Source: Bimuria novae-zelandiae CBS 107.79
Lineage: Eukaryota > Ascomycota > Dothideomycetes > Pleosporales > Didymosphaeriaceae
Direction: 5' to 3'
Length of the DNA: 64,000 bases
NCBI GenBank assembly: GCA_010015655.1
Contig: ML976741.1
Coordinates: 124,001-188,000, forward strand
In this document: positions 1-8,706 of the stretch, piece after piece
Numbering within the stretch: the first letter of the stretch is position 1
Layout of the letters: every line of letters starts with the position of its first letter
The notes under the pieces: model-generated
The model's database searches: none
What the model was told of the DNA's origin: nothing
The model's input: only the letters and a program-made list of their open reading frames with translations
Position numbers and translations under genes: made by a program

Positions 1-2220
1 GACCCTGAGCGTGACCGTGAACGCGACGATCTCGAGGCCAAGTGCGCTTCTCTCCGGGACGAACTCTCACAGACAAAACTCCAGTACAAGGAGTTGGATG
101 ACCAGCTTATCGGCCATCTTGACCTTCTCGAGCAGACCGAACTGAAGGTGCAAGAGCTGCAAAGAGATCTCGATGCTTCCAATGAGGACCTGCAAGCCCT
201 GTCTAACGAACGCGATGAAATCCTTCAAGGCTTAGAAGAGAAGGAACAGGAATGCGAAGACGTCAGACAGCAGGCTTTGGAGACGATTCAGCGGCTTGAA
301 GCCGAAATCGAGCAAAAAGAACAAGAGTGCAACCGACTCCTGATCGAGCTCGAGAATATCACTGAAGATTTCAACGCCCTGCAGCAGGAGATGAAGAATG
401 TTAGCGAGACCTTGGTACAGCTGGAAGACGACCGAGATGCCAGCATGCGCAAGATCCAGCATCTGGAATCTGAGCTTGAGGACGCCAACCAAGAACTAGT
501 CCGTCAGGACAAGCTCCTGTCGGACGAAAAGTCGAAGAACGAGAAGCTGGATATACAGCTTGAATCGTGTCAAGGCGAGATTGACTTTCTACGTGAAGAG
601 CAAGAAGGCGATAAGATCAAGATCGGCGAACTTGAGTCTACGCTCAATGCAGCACACATCACGATTCAGGACGAAAAGGAGCGATATCGTGAACTAGAGG
701 AGCGCATCGCAGAAGAAAGACGTCAACGTGAGATCCTGGAGACTCAAGAAAAACAAGAGCTTGACAAGGTCATCACCGAGCTGAATTCGCAGCTAGCCAA
801 GCTGAAAGAGGAGAACAGGAAACTTCGCAAGAGCCTGTCAGGCAAAGAAGTCGAAGCGAGTCAATGGAAGCAACGGTTGGATGAGCTCGAGAGCAATCTC
901 CGTGATGCCCTAGGTAACCTTAACGGTACCAGGGCTAGTCTGCTAAAGGTAACCGTCACCTCCGCAACAGCCAAGTCCATCCTTAACACAGTTGTGCAGG
1001 ACGTCCAGAAACTACAGCGCGATCTCGAAGCTACCCAACAGGAGCTTGACAATTCCCGCCAAGATCTCGCGGAGAAAGATAGACTTCTCCGCAATCGCGA
1101 TGCTTTATTAGAGAGCACCGGCTTGGAAAGCCGTCGGTTGTCGGATATGCTTGAGAAAGAACGACAGGCACGCCGCCAGGACCAAGCCACCTTTGAGAAC
1201 GCCAAACGTGGACATCAATCCGTCACTAGGAGTATCCAGCAGCACGAGACCAGGGTTCTGGAGCTCGAGACTGCCCGTAGCCAGGACAGACAAAAGTTAC
1301 ACAATCTAGAGAAGAAGTATCGCGAAGAGCTCTTGGAACGCAACAATCTCCTCTACGCTCTCTGGAACCGACTTTCCACACTATGTGGTGGAGAATGGGC
1401 TCGTAATCACAGTCTCGTCAATGGCGAACTGCCGTCCATGGAGGTCATATCCAAGAACATTCAAGGCTTCAATAAGAATATCATTCTCGCTGTGAAGTAC
1501 GTCGAAGGCATTATTGGTGGCTTCCGACAGCGAATACGCAGCCTCGAGAAAGATTTGACGCGCGACTACCAGCAGCTCGAACACACTCTCGATGTCAAAG
1601 TGAAACGTCTCGACCAGATTGAGAAGCTAGTCCGCGCACAACGAGACTCCATCGGTCGACCGAGCACTGTCCGCGGCGGCATTGTTGAACTCAACACCCA
1701 GGAACTGAATAAACTCCGGAACGAGAATAAGACTCTCCGTACGGAAGTGCAGACCCTGCGCGCCATCACTATGTCAACTCAATTCGCCGAGCGCTCGCCG
1801 GGAGGCTCACGTGCGGAAACGCCTAACTCTAAGCGCGCCAGCGTCGCAGCAACGTTGCTCCGTCACCACTCCACGTCTGCCGTGGAAGGTCTCCAGAACC
1901 AAGCACCAGATCATCCATACCCTCAAGCCGGGCCTCTACAACATAACGAGCAGAAGTGGATACACCGACTAAAAGAACTCGAACGGCGCCTCAAGGCCGA
2001 GCGTGAGGCTCGACTACTGGATCGTAGCGGTGCGAGGAAGAGGCTCGAGCAGAAGGTTGAAGAGAACGCAGATTTGCGGGCCATGCTCGAACGGGAGCGC
2101 GAGCGGAAGGCTCTAGAAGATGGCAGTGTTGTGCCTTCTACGTCTGGGAGCCGCTCTGTGAGTCAGAGCCGTGGCCCCAGTGCGATGGGCAGTATGCGGG
2201 CTGAGGACGATGTGTATTAG
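1..2220 (+). CDS. apsB: Microtubule-organiser scaffold, ApsB/Mto1-like, 3' part of gene
   Basis: The frame is open from base 1, so the gene begins before the window and 739 codons of its C-terminal part are seen, with no intron. Almost the whole protein is coiled coil (Glu/Gln/Arg/Leu heptads). After about residue 590 comes a Ser/Thr-rich linker, then a basic helix containing KWIHRLKELERRLKAEREAR near residue 655. That last segment resembles the Mto2-binding region of fission-yeast Mto1 and its Aspergillus orthologue ApsB. Such proteins recruit the gamma-tubulin complex to spindle-pole bodies and septal microtubule-organising centres and are needed for nuclear distribution. The N-terminal centrosomin-type motif expected of the family would lie upstream and cannot be checked. 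Another long coiled-coil protein remains possible, but the C-terminal block is a specific resemblance. The stop is TAG at 2218-2220. Confidence 0.75.
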   Translation, partial: DPERDRERDDLEAKCASLRDELSQTKLQYKELDDQLIGHLDLLEQTELKVQELQRDLDASNEDLQALSNERDEILQGLEEKEQECEDVRQQALETIQRLEAEIEQKEQECNRLLIELENITEDFNALQQEMKNVSETLVQLEDDRDASMRKIQHLESELEDANQELVRQDKLLSDEKSKNEKLDIQLESCQGEIDFLREEQEGDKIKIGELESTLNAAHITIQDEKERYRELEERIAEERRQREILETQEKQELDKVITELNSQLAKLKEENRKLRKSLSGKEVEASQWKQRLDELESNLRDALGNLNGTRASLLKVTVTSATAKSILNTVVQDVQKLQRDLEATQQELDNSRQDLAEKDRLLRNRDALLESTGLESRRLSDMLEKERQARRQDQATFENAKRGHQSVTRSIQQHETRVLELETARSQDRQKLHNLEKKYREELLERNNLLYALWNRLSTLCGGEWARNHSLVNGELPSMEVISKNIQGFNKNIILAVKYVEGIIGGFRQRIRSLEKDLTRDYQQLEHTLDVKVKRLDQIEKLVRAQRDSIGRPSTVRGGIVELNTQELNKLRNENKTLRTEVQTLRAITMSTQFAERSPGGSRAETPNSKRASVAATLLRHHSTSAVEGLQNQAPDHPYPQAGPLQHNEQKWIHRLKELERRLKAEREARLLDRSGARKRLEQKVEENADLRAMLERERERKALEDGSVVPSTSGSRSVSQSRGPSAMGSMRAEDDVY

Positions 2221-2547
2221 TACTGCATCGGCGGGTTGCTGACGGCGTCTTTACGGGGTTGGGGTAATGTTATGTCCACGACGTCTATGGATTCGCTTCG
2301 TTCATGATGTGTATTATGTTTTATAGGTACTAGGGTGCTGGGCAAGCGTGGGTTGGGCTGGCACTTAGGTGATATAATAGGTTTGGGACGGTTATTACGT
2401 AGATGGGATATGAATTAAGTATCACGACGCAGCCTCGGTGTGCGATTTGGGTGTCTGCATGGTGGTGAGGCGATAATGTAGTTAAGGTCGTGAACAGGCT
2501 GCGAGTAAGTCCGATCTTTTTTCTATATCGTATTGATTTAAAGCCGC

Positions 2548-2577
2548 TGCCCAGGTGATGAGGATGTCACCTGGGCA
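2548..2577. repeat. Perfect 11-bp inverted repeat (hairpin)
   Basis: TGCCCAGGTGA at 2548-2558 is matched exactly by its reverse complement at 2567-2577, leaving an 8-nt loop. It lies 330 bp after the ApsB-like stop codon. TGCCCAGGT occurs again at 2672-2680, just after the heptamer array, so the sequence may be part of a small local duplication. In the transcript it could form a 3' UTR or terminator-proximal stem, but nothing else supports a function. Confidence 0.7.
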
Positions 2578-2613
2578 TTAGCGTCTATTTGTGTTGCTCC
2601 TACCCTCCTCGCC

Positions 2614-2669
2614 CATTGCTCATTGCTCATTGCTCATTGCTCATTGCTCATTGCTCATTGCTCATTGCT
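2614..2669. repeat. Tandem heptamer repeat, (CATTGCT) x 8
   Basis: Eight uninterrupted, identical copies of CATTGCT fill 2614-2669. The copies show no substitutions, which suggests recent slippage or an actively length-variable minisatellite. It sits in non-coding DNA between two + strand genes, 40 bp after the 11-bp hairpin. Confidence 0.95.
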
Positions 2670-3511
2670 CTTGCCCAGGTGCGTACCTCCACGTGTACCC
2701 AGCCGACGTCCTCTAGCACCTCGACTTCAACACACACCTCCCCTTCGTCCCATCACGCGATTCCAAATCACGGCTGTTGATGTTGTTGCAGGCATCAATT
2801 GATATCCCCACACTGCTGCCTAGGTAGCAACGTGCGAAAGAGCTTGCTTGAACAGTGTTGCAGGCATCCATACAATATATCCGTGCGCGACTCCATCAAT
2901 TATCAGGCTTCTCCGCGCATGATTCCAGTTCTGATTGTGCTATGCCGCTCCATACTTCAACCGTCACACACACAGCATTCCATCCTAGCTCTCGACCTAC
3001 CATTGCTAGTAAAGACCGAGTTAAACCCACTTCGGCTAGCGACCTATGCCACCAAGCTTGGGGAGTGTACTCCTCTCTTACCGACCTGGTGTATATTGCT
3101 CCCAGACTCCCAGGCCAGCACAATCTATCAGCCTTCAGAAGGATCCGTTTGCTTCAGCAGGTGCCCATTGGAAGGATCGCGCCTTTCCATAGTAGGCAAT
3201 CATTCGCGGCATCGCCAGCTCACATCTTTAGTCTGTTTGCTCTAGGACTATCACGAGCACACTTCTCACAAACGGCCAGCTCTGAATTCGCTCACCTGTC
3301 TCGTCAAGTTTGCACTGGAAGCACCGGGCAGTTCAGTTTTAGGGAATTACTATCAGCACTCTGAGCGGTCCCTGATTCTCTCAGTATTCGTTGAGTCACG
3401 CTACTGTAACCGAGTTCGGGTACCCCTCTATATATATCTGTTGGTCTCCCATCCACCATTGCTACTGTCATAGACTTATAGACTTTGTTTTAACATTCCA
3501 AGACCAACACC

Positions 3512-5441
3512 ATGCCGTTATCGTCCTTCCCTGAGGACAAGACAAAGTCTTTCCGACGGGGATCTGTTCGCAGGTCGACTCAAGATGTACGACAGCCGTC
3601 GCTGCGGCCATTGTCCTCGTCGTCTTTTTCTCGCAGGTACGAACCTCACTCACCTCAATTAGACCGGCTTTCTGGTCCGACGCTCTGGGGCTTGCTTGAA
3701 GGGAGGGCTCTAGCTTCACCGAGCAAACGGGCTTCGCCGCGCAAACGGTCACCATGTCTTGCAAAGTAAGCTTCACCACGCTTTGCCGAGCGCACTCCCC
3801 TACAAAAAGGCTGCCTCCCGGCCGCTCCTCTACAACCTCACCCACTCCACGACTTTCGCACCCGCTCGCCAGCGCACACTGGCGAACCTTTCACTGACTG
3901 AGATAGCGAGCAAGACCTAAGCAAACGGCAGAGCACGCACCGCAATCGCCACAATCAGACGCCTAGCTTTTTGAGCGGTTCGAGCGAAGAATCGCAAACT
4001 GCCTCAGACGCACGAAGTGTCGAGTCAGATACAGACAGCGAAGAAGACACGACGAATATTAGTAACATTAGCAAACAGACTGCGCAACCGCATCGAAGAA
4101 CCAGACGGACCTCGCAAAGCTCCGAGTACCTCCCAGAAGTACCAGAAGACCTCCCAAGAAGGCACTCGCAAAGCTCAGAATACGTTCCAACCGATCTCGA
4201 AGCAGGAGCAGAAGATAGCTCCGATACCGATTCTGCGGAAGATTTCAGTGAATATTTCAAGATGAGCAACATGGCTGAGACTCCAGCTTTGAAGAAGGCC
4301 TCGCCGGTCGGCAATGATTCGAACTTCAAAACTCCTATCGCGGAGAATGAGCAAGCCGCTCAGCGCAACGACGCCTCCCCTCAATCCGCCAACGATGTCG
4401 TCGCCCAGAAGAAGCGAAACACGTCACAGCATCTTGGCGAGATTAGCATGGAGCCCGACATCAAGAAGTTCAAGGTCGAGCCAGGAGCTGTTGCGGAGCT
4501 CGGTACCGCCAAAGGCAGCTCCAAGGAGATGCCTATTGATCTGTCTGAGTCAGACTCAGACCCCGAGGGAGCCCTTCTCGCGCACCCGCTGCAGAAACGC
4601 GAAGTACGTGACAGCAAGCTCCTCGGCATCAACCTAGGATCCATTAGTGGAATGTTCAGCAAAAAGGCAAAGGAGACCAGCGGCAAAAGGGCCAGCAACG
4701 CCGGCGGTGAAGATACTGGTAAGTACTCGTACAGCTTTCTTGTGATGTATCACTAACCCTACTCCATCAGCGACTACCTCCGGCACCCGCTTCGCTCGCT
4801 CTGCTTCCCGAAACCTCGGCCAGTACCAACTCGAACAGAGTCTCAACGGTCAAGGTGCACAAAAAAGTCGGATTCAGGCACTTGAGGAAGAGTTGGCGAA
4901 GGTCAACCAGGATCGTGCGGCGGCAATTGAAGCACTCGAGCAAGGACATGAAGCTGCCTTGCGCAAGGCCAAAGCAGACTCGTATGCCGCGATGGAGGTG
5001 ATGACCCGAGATCACGTGCAGGTATTGGACCAAGTTCGACGCGGCCAGCAGGTTCAGATGCAGCAGGCCAAGCACGAGTACGAGTGCGAACTCGCCAAAG
5101 TCCGTCAGGAAGCGGACAAGACCATCCAGGAACTCCTCAAGAGCTCAAAAAATGAGGAGGAAGGTGAGGTCGGTAAGGTAAACCAGGCGTACCTCAAAGC
5201 CCTCCAAGATCAGACTGCAGCACAAGCCAAGGAGATCGAGGCTAAGAAGGATGATATTCTGACTGCGAATGTCAGGAGCATCTATCTGAAGACCAAGACG
5301 AGGTATGAGAGGCTACTTGGTGCTAGCAACGCTATTGCGCAGGACTGCGTCCATATGGATCTGCCTGCTTTTGGATCCTTTGGACAGCATATGAGGGCGT
5401 TAAAGAGGGTCGTCGAGGAGCAGGAGCGTGAGGATGAGTAG
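3512..5441 (+). CDS. Serine-rich protein with C-terminal coiled coil, function unknown
   Basis: I do not recognise this gene. Best model has three exons: 3512-3765, about 3907 (or 3922)-4718, and 4771-5441, giving about 573-578 aa. The 4719-4770 intron is well supported (GTAAGT donor, CACTAAC branch, CAG acceptor) and joins the frames exactly. The first intron is less certain: GTAAGC at 3766 is the best donor, GTACGA at 3637 an alternative in the same phase, and TAG/AAG acceptors at 3906 and 3921 are both in frame. The start is ATG in a good context (CACCATGCC). The middle is rich in Ser, Asp and Glu with SQSSEY repeats, a basic KKFKVEP-like segment and PIDLSESDSD, which looks like an acidic SUMO-interaction motif. 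The last about 190 residues are a coiled coil. A nuclear role is an inference from composition. Confidence 0.6.
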
Positions 5442-5880
5442 GGGATGAAGGGGAATTGGCGCGGTTTGGGACCGTACCTTCATCGGATTTTGGCTAGGGG
5501 ATGATGGGCTAAAAGCTGTTTTTTCTTGCTTGTTTATGGTCAGCACCAGTGAGTGCGGGGAGTGGATATCTGCATCAGACCATTTATGATTAGACAAGTC
5601 CCAAGAGAGATTGATTTTTCGTTTTCTTCTTCTTTTTCTTTTTATGGTCAGCACCAGAGAGTGCGGGGATTGGATGTCTGCATCACATCAGTCATGATCA
5701 GACAAATCATTACTAGGAGAGAAAACAGCTCATAAATTGAAAATTGTGCATTTAAAAATACTTCATTCCTTGCCATCCACTTACTACCTCATCCAGCGAC
5801 CGTCTCCACAATAAAGCCCACCTCCACGAAGAGTAATTGCAAAAACCCCACCAACAGCCCGCCTCACGCTCCCACCCTCG
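5442..5880. other. Short intergenic between convergent genes, containing a duplicated segment
   Basis: Between the stops of a + strand and a - strand gene. It holds the 108-bp-spaced duplication listed separately, a pyrimidine run (TTTTCGTTTTCTTCTTC) between the copies, and AT-rich DNA near 5730-5765 suitable for 3' ends. No gene seen. Confidence 0.6.
5533..5706. repeat. Imperfect direct repeat, period 108 bp
   Basis: A segment of about 65 bp beginning TTTATGGTCAGCACCAG at 5533 recurs at 5641 with only a few substitutions (for example GAGTGCGGGGAGTGGATATC against GAGTGCGGGGATTGGATGTC). The distance between matching bases is 108 bp, so this is an old tandem duplication. Each copy contains the short palindrome-like ATGATTAGACAA/ATGATCAGACAA end. 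Confidence 0.8.
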
Positions 5881-7573
5881 TCACCGTTCCTCTCCAACCC
5901 GTCTTCGAAACTTAACACGCATCTCAAACTGCTCCCTCCTATATTCAAGCCTTAAATGCGGATCCATCTCCCCTTGCGCGAACCTGCCCACGCTCTTCGG
6001 CAGCCGGCCCTCAAGATTCCTGCGACTCTCTTCCGCGATCTTATGCGGCGTCGGCCTTGTATCAGGGCGGATTCTCAAACAGCGATCTCGCAGGGTACGA
6101 AGTGCGTTTGAGTAAAACCCGTTATAGCCAGGCTGTTCCTGCGCGAGATTGAAGTCTGTGTAGTCGTACTTTTCGACGATGGTGGTGTGCCAGTCGTCAC
6201 GGGTAGCTACGGGGACGGTGCTGTTCATGAGTTCCCAGATCACGAGGCCGAGGGACCATATGTCGGTTTTGGAGGTTAGATCCACGTTTGGGAAGTCTGC
6301 GGGTGGGAGGTCTGCGGGGGGGAGATATGCGGGAGGGAGATATGCGGGTGGGAGTCCTTGGGGAACTGGGTCGTCGGTTTGGGATCTGTTTTCTGGAGCG
6401 CGCCAGTTTATGTCGCCTCTGCCGGAGTCGGTGGCGTCGGGGTCCCAACGGCCTAGCTCGAGGCTAGGTCCCAGTCGCCGAGTTGGGGGGTAGGGTAGTG
6501 GTCGTAGGGGGGCTGGGGGTTGTTGAGGACTGCGTAGTGAGATTAGTATGATGAGAAGCATGTGGTGAGAGGGGATGCTATGTACAGATGTTACCCGGCT
6601 TGATGTCTGCAAACTAGTGTGTTAACTACTTTGTGGTCACTGGTATTTGATAACGGCGGGAATACTTACCGCAATGTACCAAAGTGCCGAATTCCTCATT
6701 GCCCCTTTGATTAGCTGTTGAGTTCTCATTCCAAACAGCACCACGAGTAGACACATAGTGCAGCACCGTAGCAACATTGTAAAACACCATCCAGATGAAC
6801 GGTTCGGGGATTTGCTGCACCCGTCAGCCCCCATCTGTACAACCTCCAAATTTGAAACATCGTACCTTCTCGGGACTCCGCTCATTGTATATATCAAACA
6901 GTTTGTCCAGACTCTTACCCGGGGCCCAGTCAATGTACTGGCGAAGACCCTGTGCCATGGGTATCGCCGCTCTCCTCTCCTCTTTTTCTTCTTCGTCCAA
7001 CTCATCCCATTCCGCCGGCTCCATTTCCTCTTCTGGTGCCTCTTGAAATGGCAATTATCGCCGCAACTTATGCATACCTTTCAACGGAGGGTCGTCATTC
7101 GAATTCGGGAACGTGAGAGTGAGCCCCACCGCTTGATGGGTATTGTCGAACCCCGTTGTCGCCATTGCGTGGTGAGGATTCCATACCGTGCTCTTAAGGA
7201 CCATGCGCTAGAACCTCTACTATCAGCCATAAAACCAGAGTTGTGATGAGAAGGAGGAACTCACCCCGTGAATCACGTTCTCAGCATTCGTAGCCACGTA
7301 GAGTACGTTTGAGCTTTTCCACACTTCATCGTCCTGAGCGCCGCGGTCGTAAATGAATTCGACAAAGTGCCAAAGGCATTGCGGGCCTGCACCGGGGAAA
7401 GGGTTCCATTTGTCCAACTCTTCATGTCTTGCCGGTTCTTCTGGGTGGTCGCCCGGGATTGGAGGGGGATCATCTGGTACGGGAGGCTCAACCACCGGGT
7501 CCGCATCAACAGGTGCTCCACCACCCCCAGCTCCATCCAGAACAAAAGGAACACGATCAACCGGCGCGGACAT
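5881..7573 (-). CDS. Protein-kinase-like protein, non-RD; frame broken in the activation segment
   Basis: Exons read on the - strand: 7573-7265, 7207-7078, 7041 (or 7032)-6866, 6814-6670, 6606-6586 (21 nt), and 6529-5881. They join in phase. The catalytic loop is assembled across the micro-exon as HCDIKPGNIFLNN, with Cys in place of the Arg of HRD. It is followed by LGDWDLA (the DFG position), INWRAPE (APE motif), SKTDIWSLGLVIWELM (subdomain IX) and a C-terminal RDRCLRIRPDTRP (subdomain XI). No glycine-rich loop is obvious in the N-terminal exons. Between LGDWDLA and INWRAPE the frame hits TAG at 6455-6453 and only a one-base shift restores it. No GT donor in the exon could splice it out, so this is a frameshift or a sequence error. 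Substrate unknown. Upstream, one in-frame TAG separates it from an HMG-like ORF. Confidence 0.6.
6291..6353 (-). repeat. 15-bp coding repeat (LPPAY/LPPAD x 4)
   Basis: Within the kinase-like gene, four adjacent 15-nt units encode LPPAY, LPPAY, LPPAD and LPPAD. They lie between the APE motif and DIWSLG, a place where kinases normally have a short helix, so the repeat is an insertion in the P+1/alpha-EF region. Slippage is the likely origin. Confidence 0.75.
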
Positions 7574-7600
7574 AGAGTGTCGTCGAGCCGGAGGATTCAC

Positions 7601-7813
7601 CTACCGCATCTTCCGCTCCGGCGGCAAAATCTTCCACATCGCAGCCACCCGTTCCGCGCTCAGATCTGGATCTTGCCTCCGCTCCTCTCGAGCATATCTC
7701 GTGTATCCTCTCTTATTCGCATCGCTCATGCTCTGATAAGATGCCCTTTCGCGCCCGTTCGTTATCTGGTAGTTTGGCACCCCTACGTATGTGCGTCCGC
7801 GTTTGCTGGGCAT
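7601..7813 (-). CDS. HMG-box-like short ORF, possibly the 5' end of the kinase-like gene
   Basis: A 70-codon frame from ATG at 7813 to TAG at 7601. Residues 35-70 read GYTRYAREERRQDPDLSAER followed by VAAMWKILPPERK, which follows the second and third helices of an HMG box (RxE-R...NPxLS..EVA..W..LPPEEK). The first helix is not convincing. After the TAG the same frame stays open for 9 codons into the ATG used for the kinase-like gene at 7573. It may therefore be a separate small gene, or the original N terminus of one gene cut by a TGG-to-TAG change. I cannot decide between these from sequence alone. Confidence 0.4.
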   Translation of the reverse strand: MPSKRGRTYVGVPNYQITNGRERASYQSMSDANKRGYTRYAREERRQDPDLSAERVAAMWKILPPERKMR

Positions 7814-8706
7814 GGTTGCGATGGGGATGTGTGGAAGGATTTCGTCACGGAATGAAATGTTTTCTGCCGAGGCTGTAGGAAGAAGATTTAGAGCTAGAGG
7901 GTCAGATGGGTGGGTTGGAATGGACAAACAAAGGTGGAGATGGGAGTGACTTTGTGCTGCTTTGAAGCCGGATTTATTAATCGCAATCGTTGTCATACCT
8001 TCGATGAACAAAAACTGCTCTACTAATCAGTGTTCGTGTAAAAGGCTTTTCTAAAAAACCGAGACTGGTTCTGCGAATTTTGAAGCTGAGTGGGTATCTC
8101 GAATAGCAAAGATAAACCGAACTTGAATATGATATGAAGGTACGCAGAATAGGCACGGTAGTAGACTTTTTATAATTACATTAGTATTGTGATTCGGCTG
8201 GGTTTCTAGACAAAGATACTGCTAGCACCGAGCTGTGGATCTGTCTTCAAACAATTGAATAAGTATCGACAGAACAAAAAATATGCTAGCACGCGCAGTC
8301 GCCAATTTTCCTTTTGAGTATTGAATAATCGGAGTCGCGTTCTGCGCAAGACGAATTAGACAAGAGGAATTAGACTTTATCGCGTTATTCTCTGAATCTT
8401 TGGGTCCTCCGCAGCTTCTCCAAGCCACAGCGTAACAGCGCAAGACCAGTGTACACGATGGTCTCTTTCTTACAACACAGTTCTTGCATCGCGACGTCAG
8501 GTACAGCGAGGCACCGGAGATGTCACGTGGCATGCCACTCTTGCAGTGGTCAAGAGTGGAAATTGCTCACAGGGGTTCGACGAAGAACGCGATGCTATTA
8601 CAGTACCAAAGGGTATCGAGTAAGACTGAACAAAGGCTTAGACTTCCCACATTCAATCATATAGGCCGCAACACAAGGACTATTCCAACGTGCCTCTTCG
8701 AGATGC
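7814..8706. other. Intergenic, no convincing gene
   Basis: Upstream of the HMG-like ORF and downstream of UTP22, both on the - strand. AT-richer DNA lies around 8030-8240. A 103-codon - strand frame from ATG 8533 shows no domain and no splice partners, and I do not call it. Confidence 0.5.

Larger units (their letters stand above)
2221..3511. other. Intergenic, with small repeats; no convincing gene
   Basis: About 1.3 kb between two + strand genes. It contains a perfect hairpin and a heptamer tandem repeat just downstream of the ApsB-like gene (listed separately). The right part is C/T-rich on the + strand, with a TATATATAT run near 3428 and a pyrimidine-rich leader up to the ATG at 3512, as expected for a promoter. 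Two overlapping open frames near 2800-3364 have no splice-consistent partner and no recognisable domain, so I do not call them genes. Confidence 0.6.

Noticed and set aside
2799..3364. Overlapping + strand frames of 148 and 169 codons
   Set aside because: Two frames in the same DNA, neither with an ATG-supported start, domain or splice partner; fits promoter/leader DNA.
6415..6460. A 31-nt intron ending CCGGCAG to explain the kinase frame change
   Set aside because: Too short for splicing, and the TAG at 6455-6453 would still be upstream of its GT.
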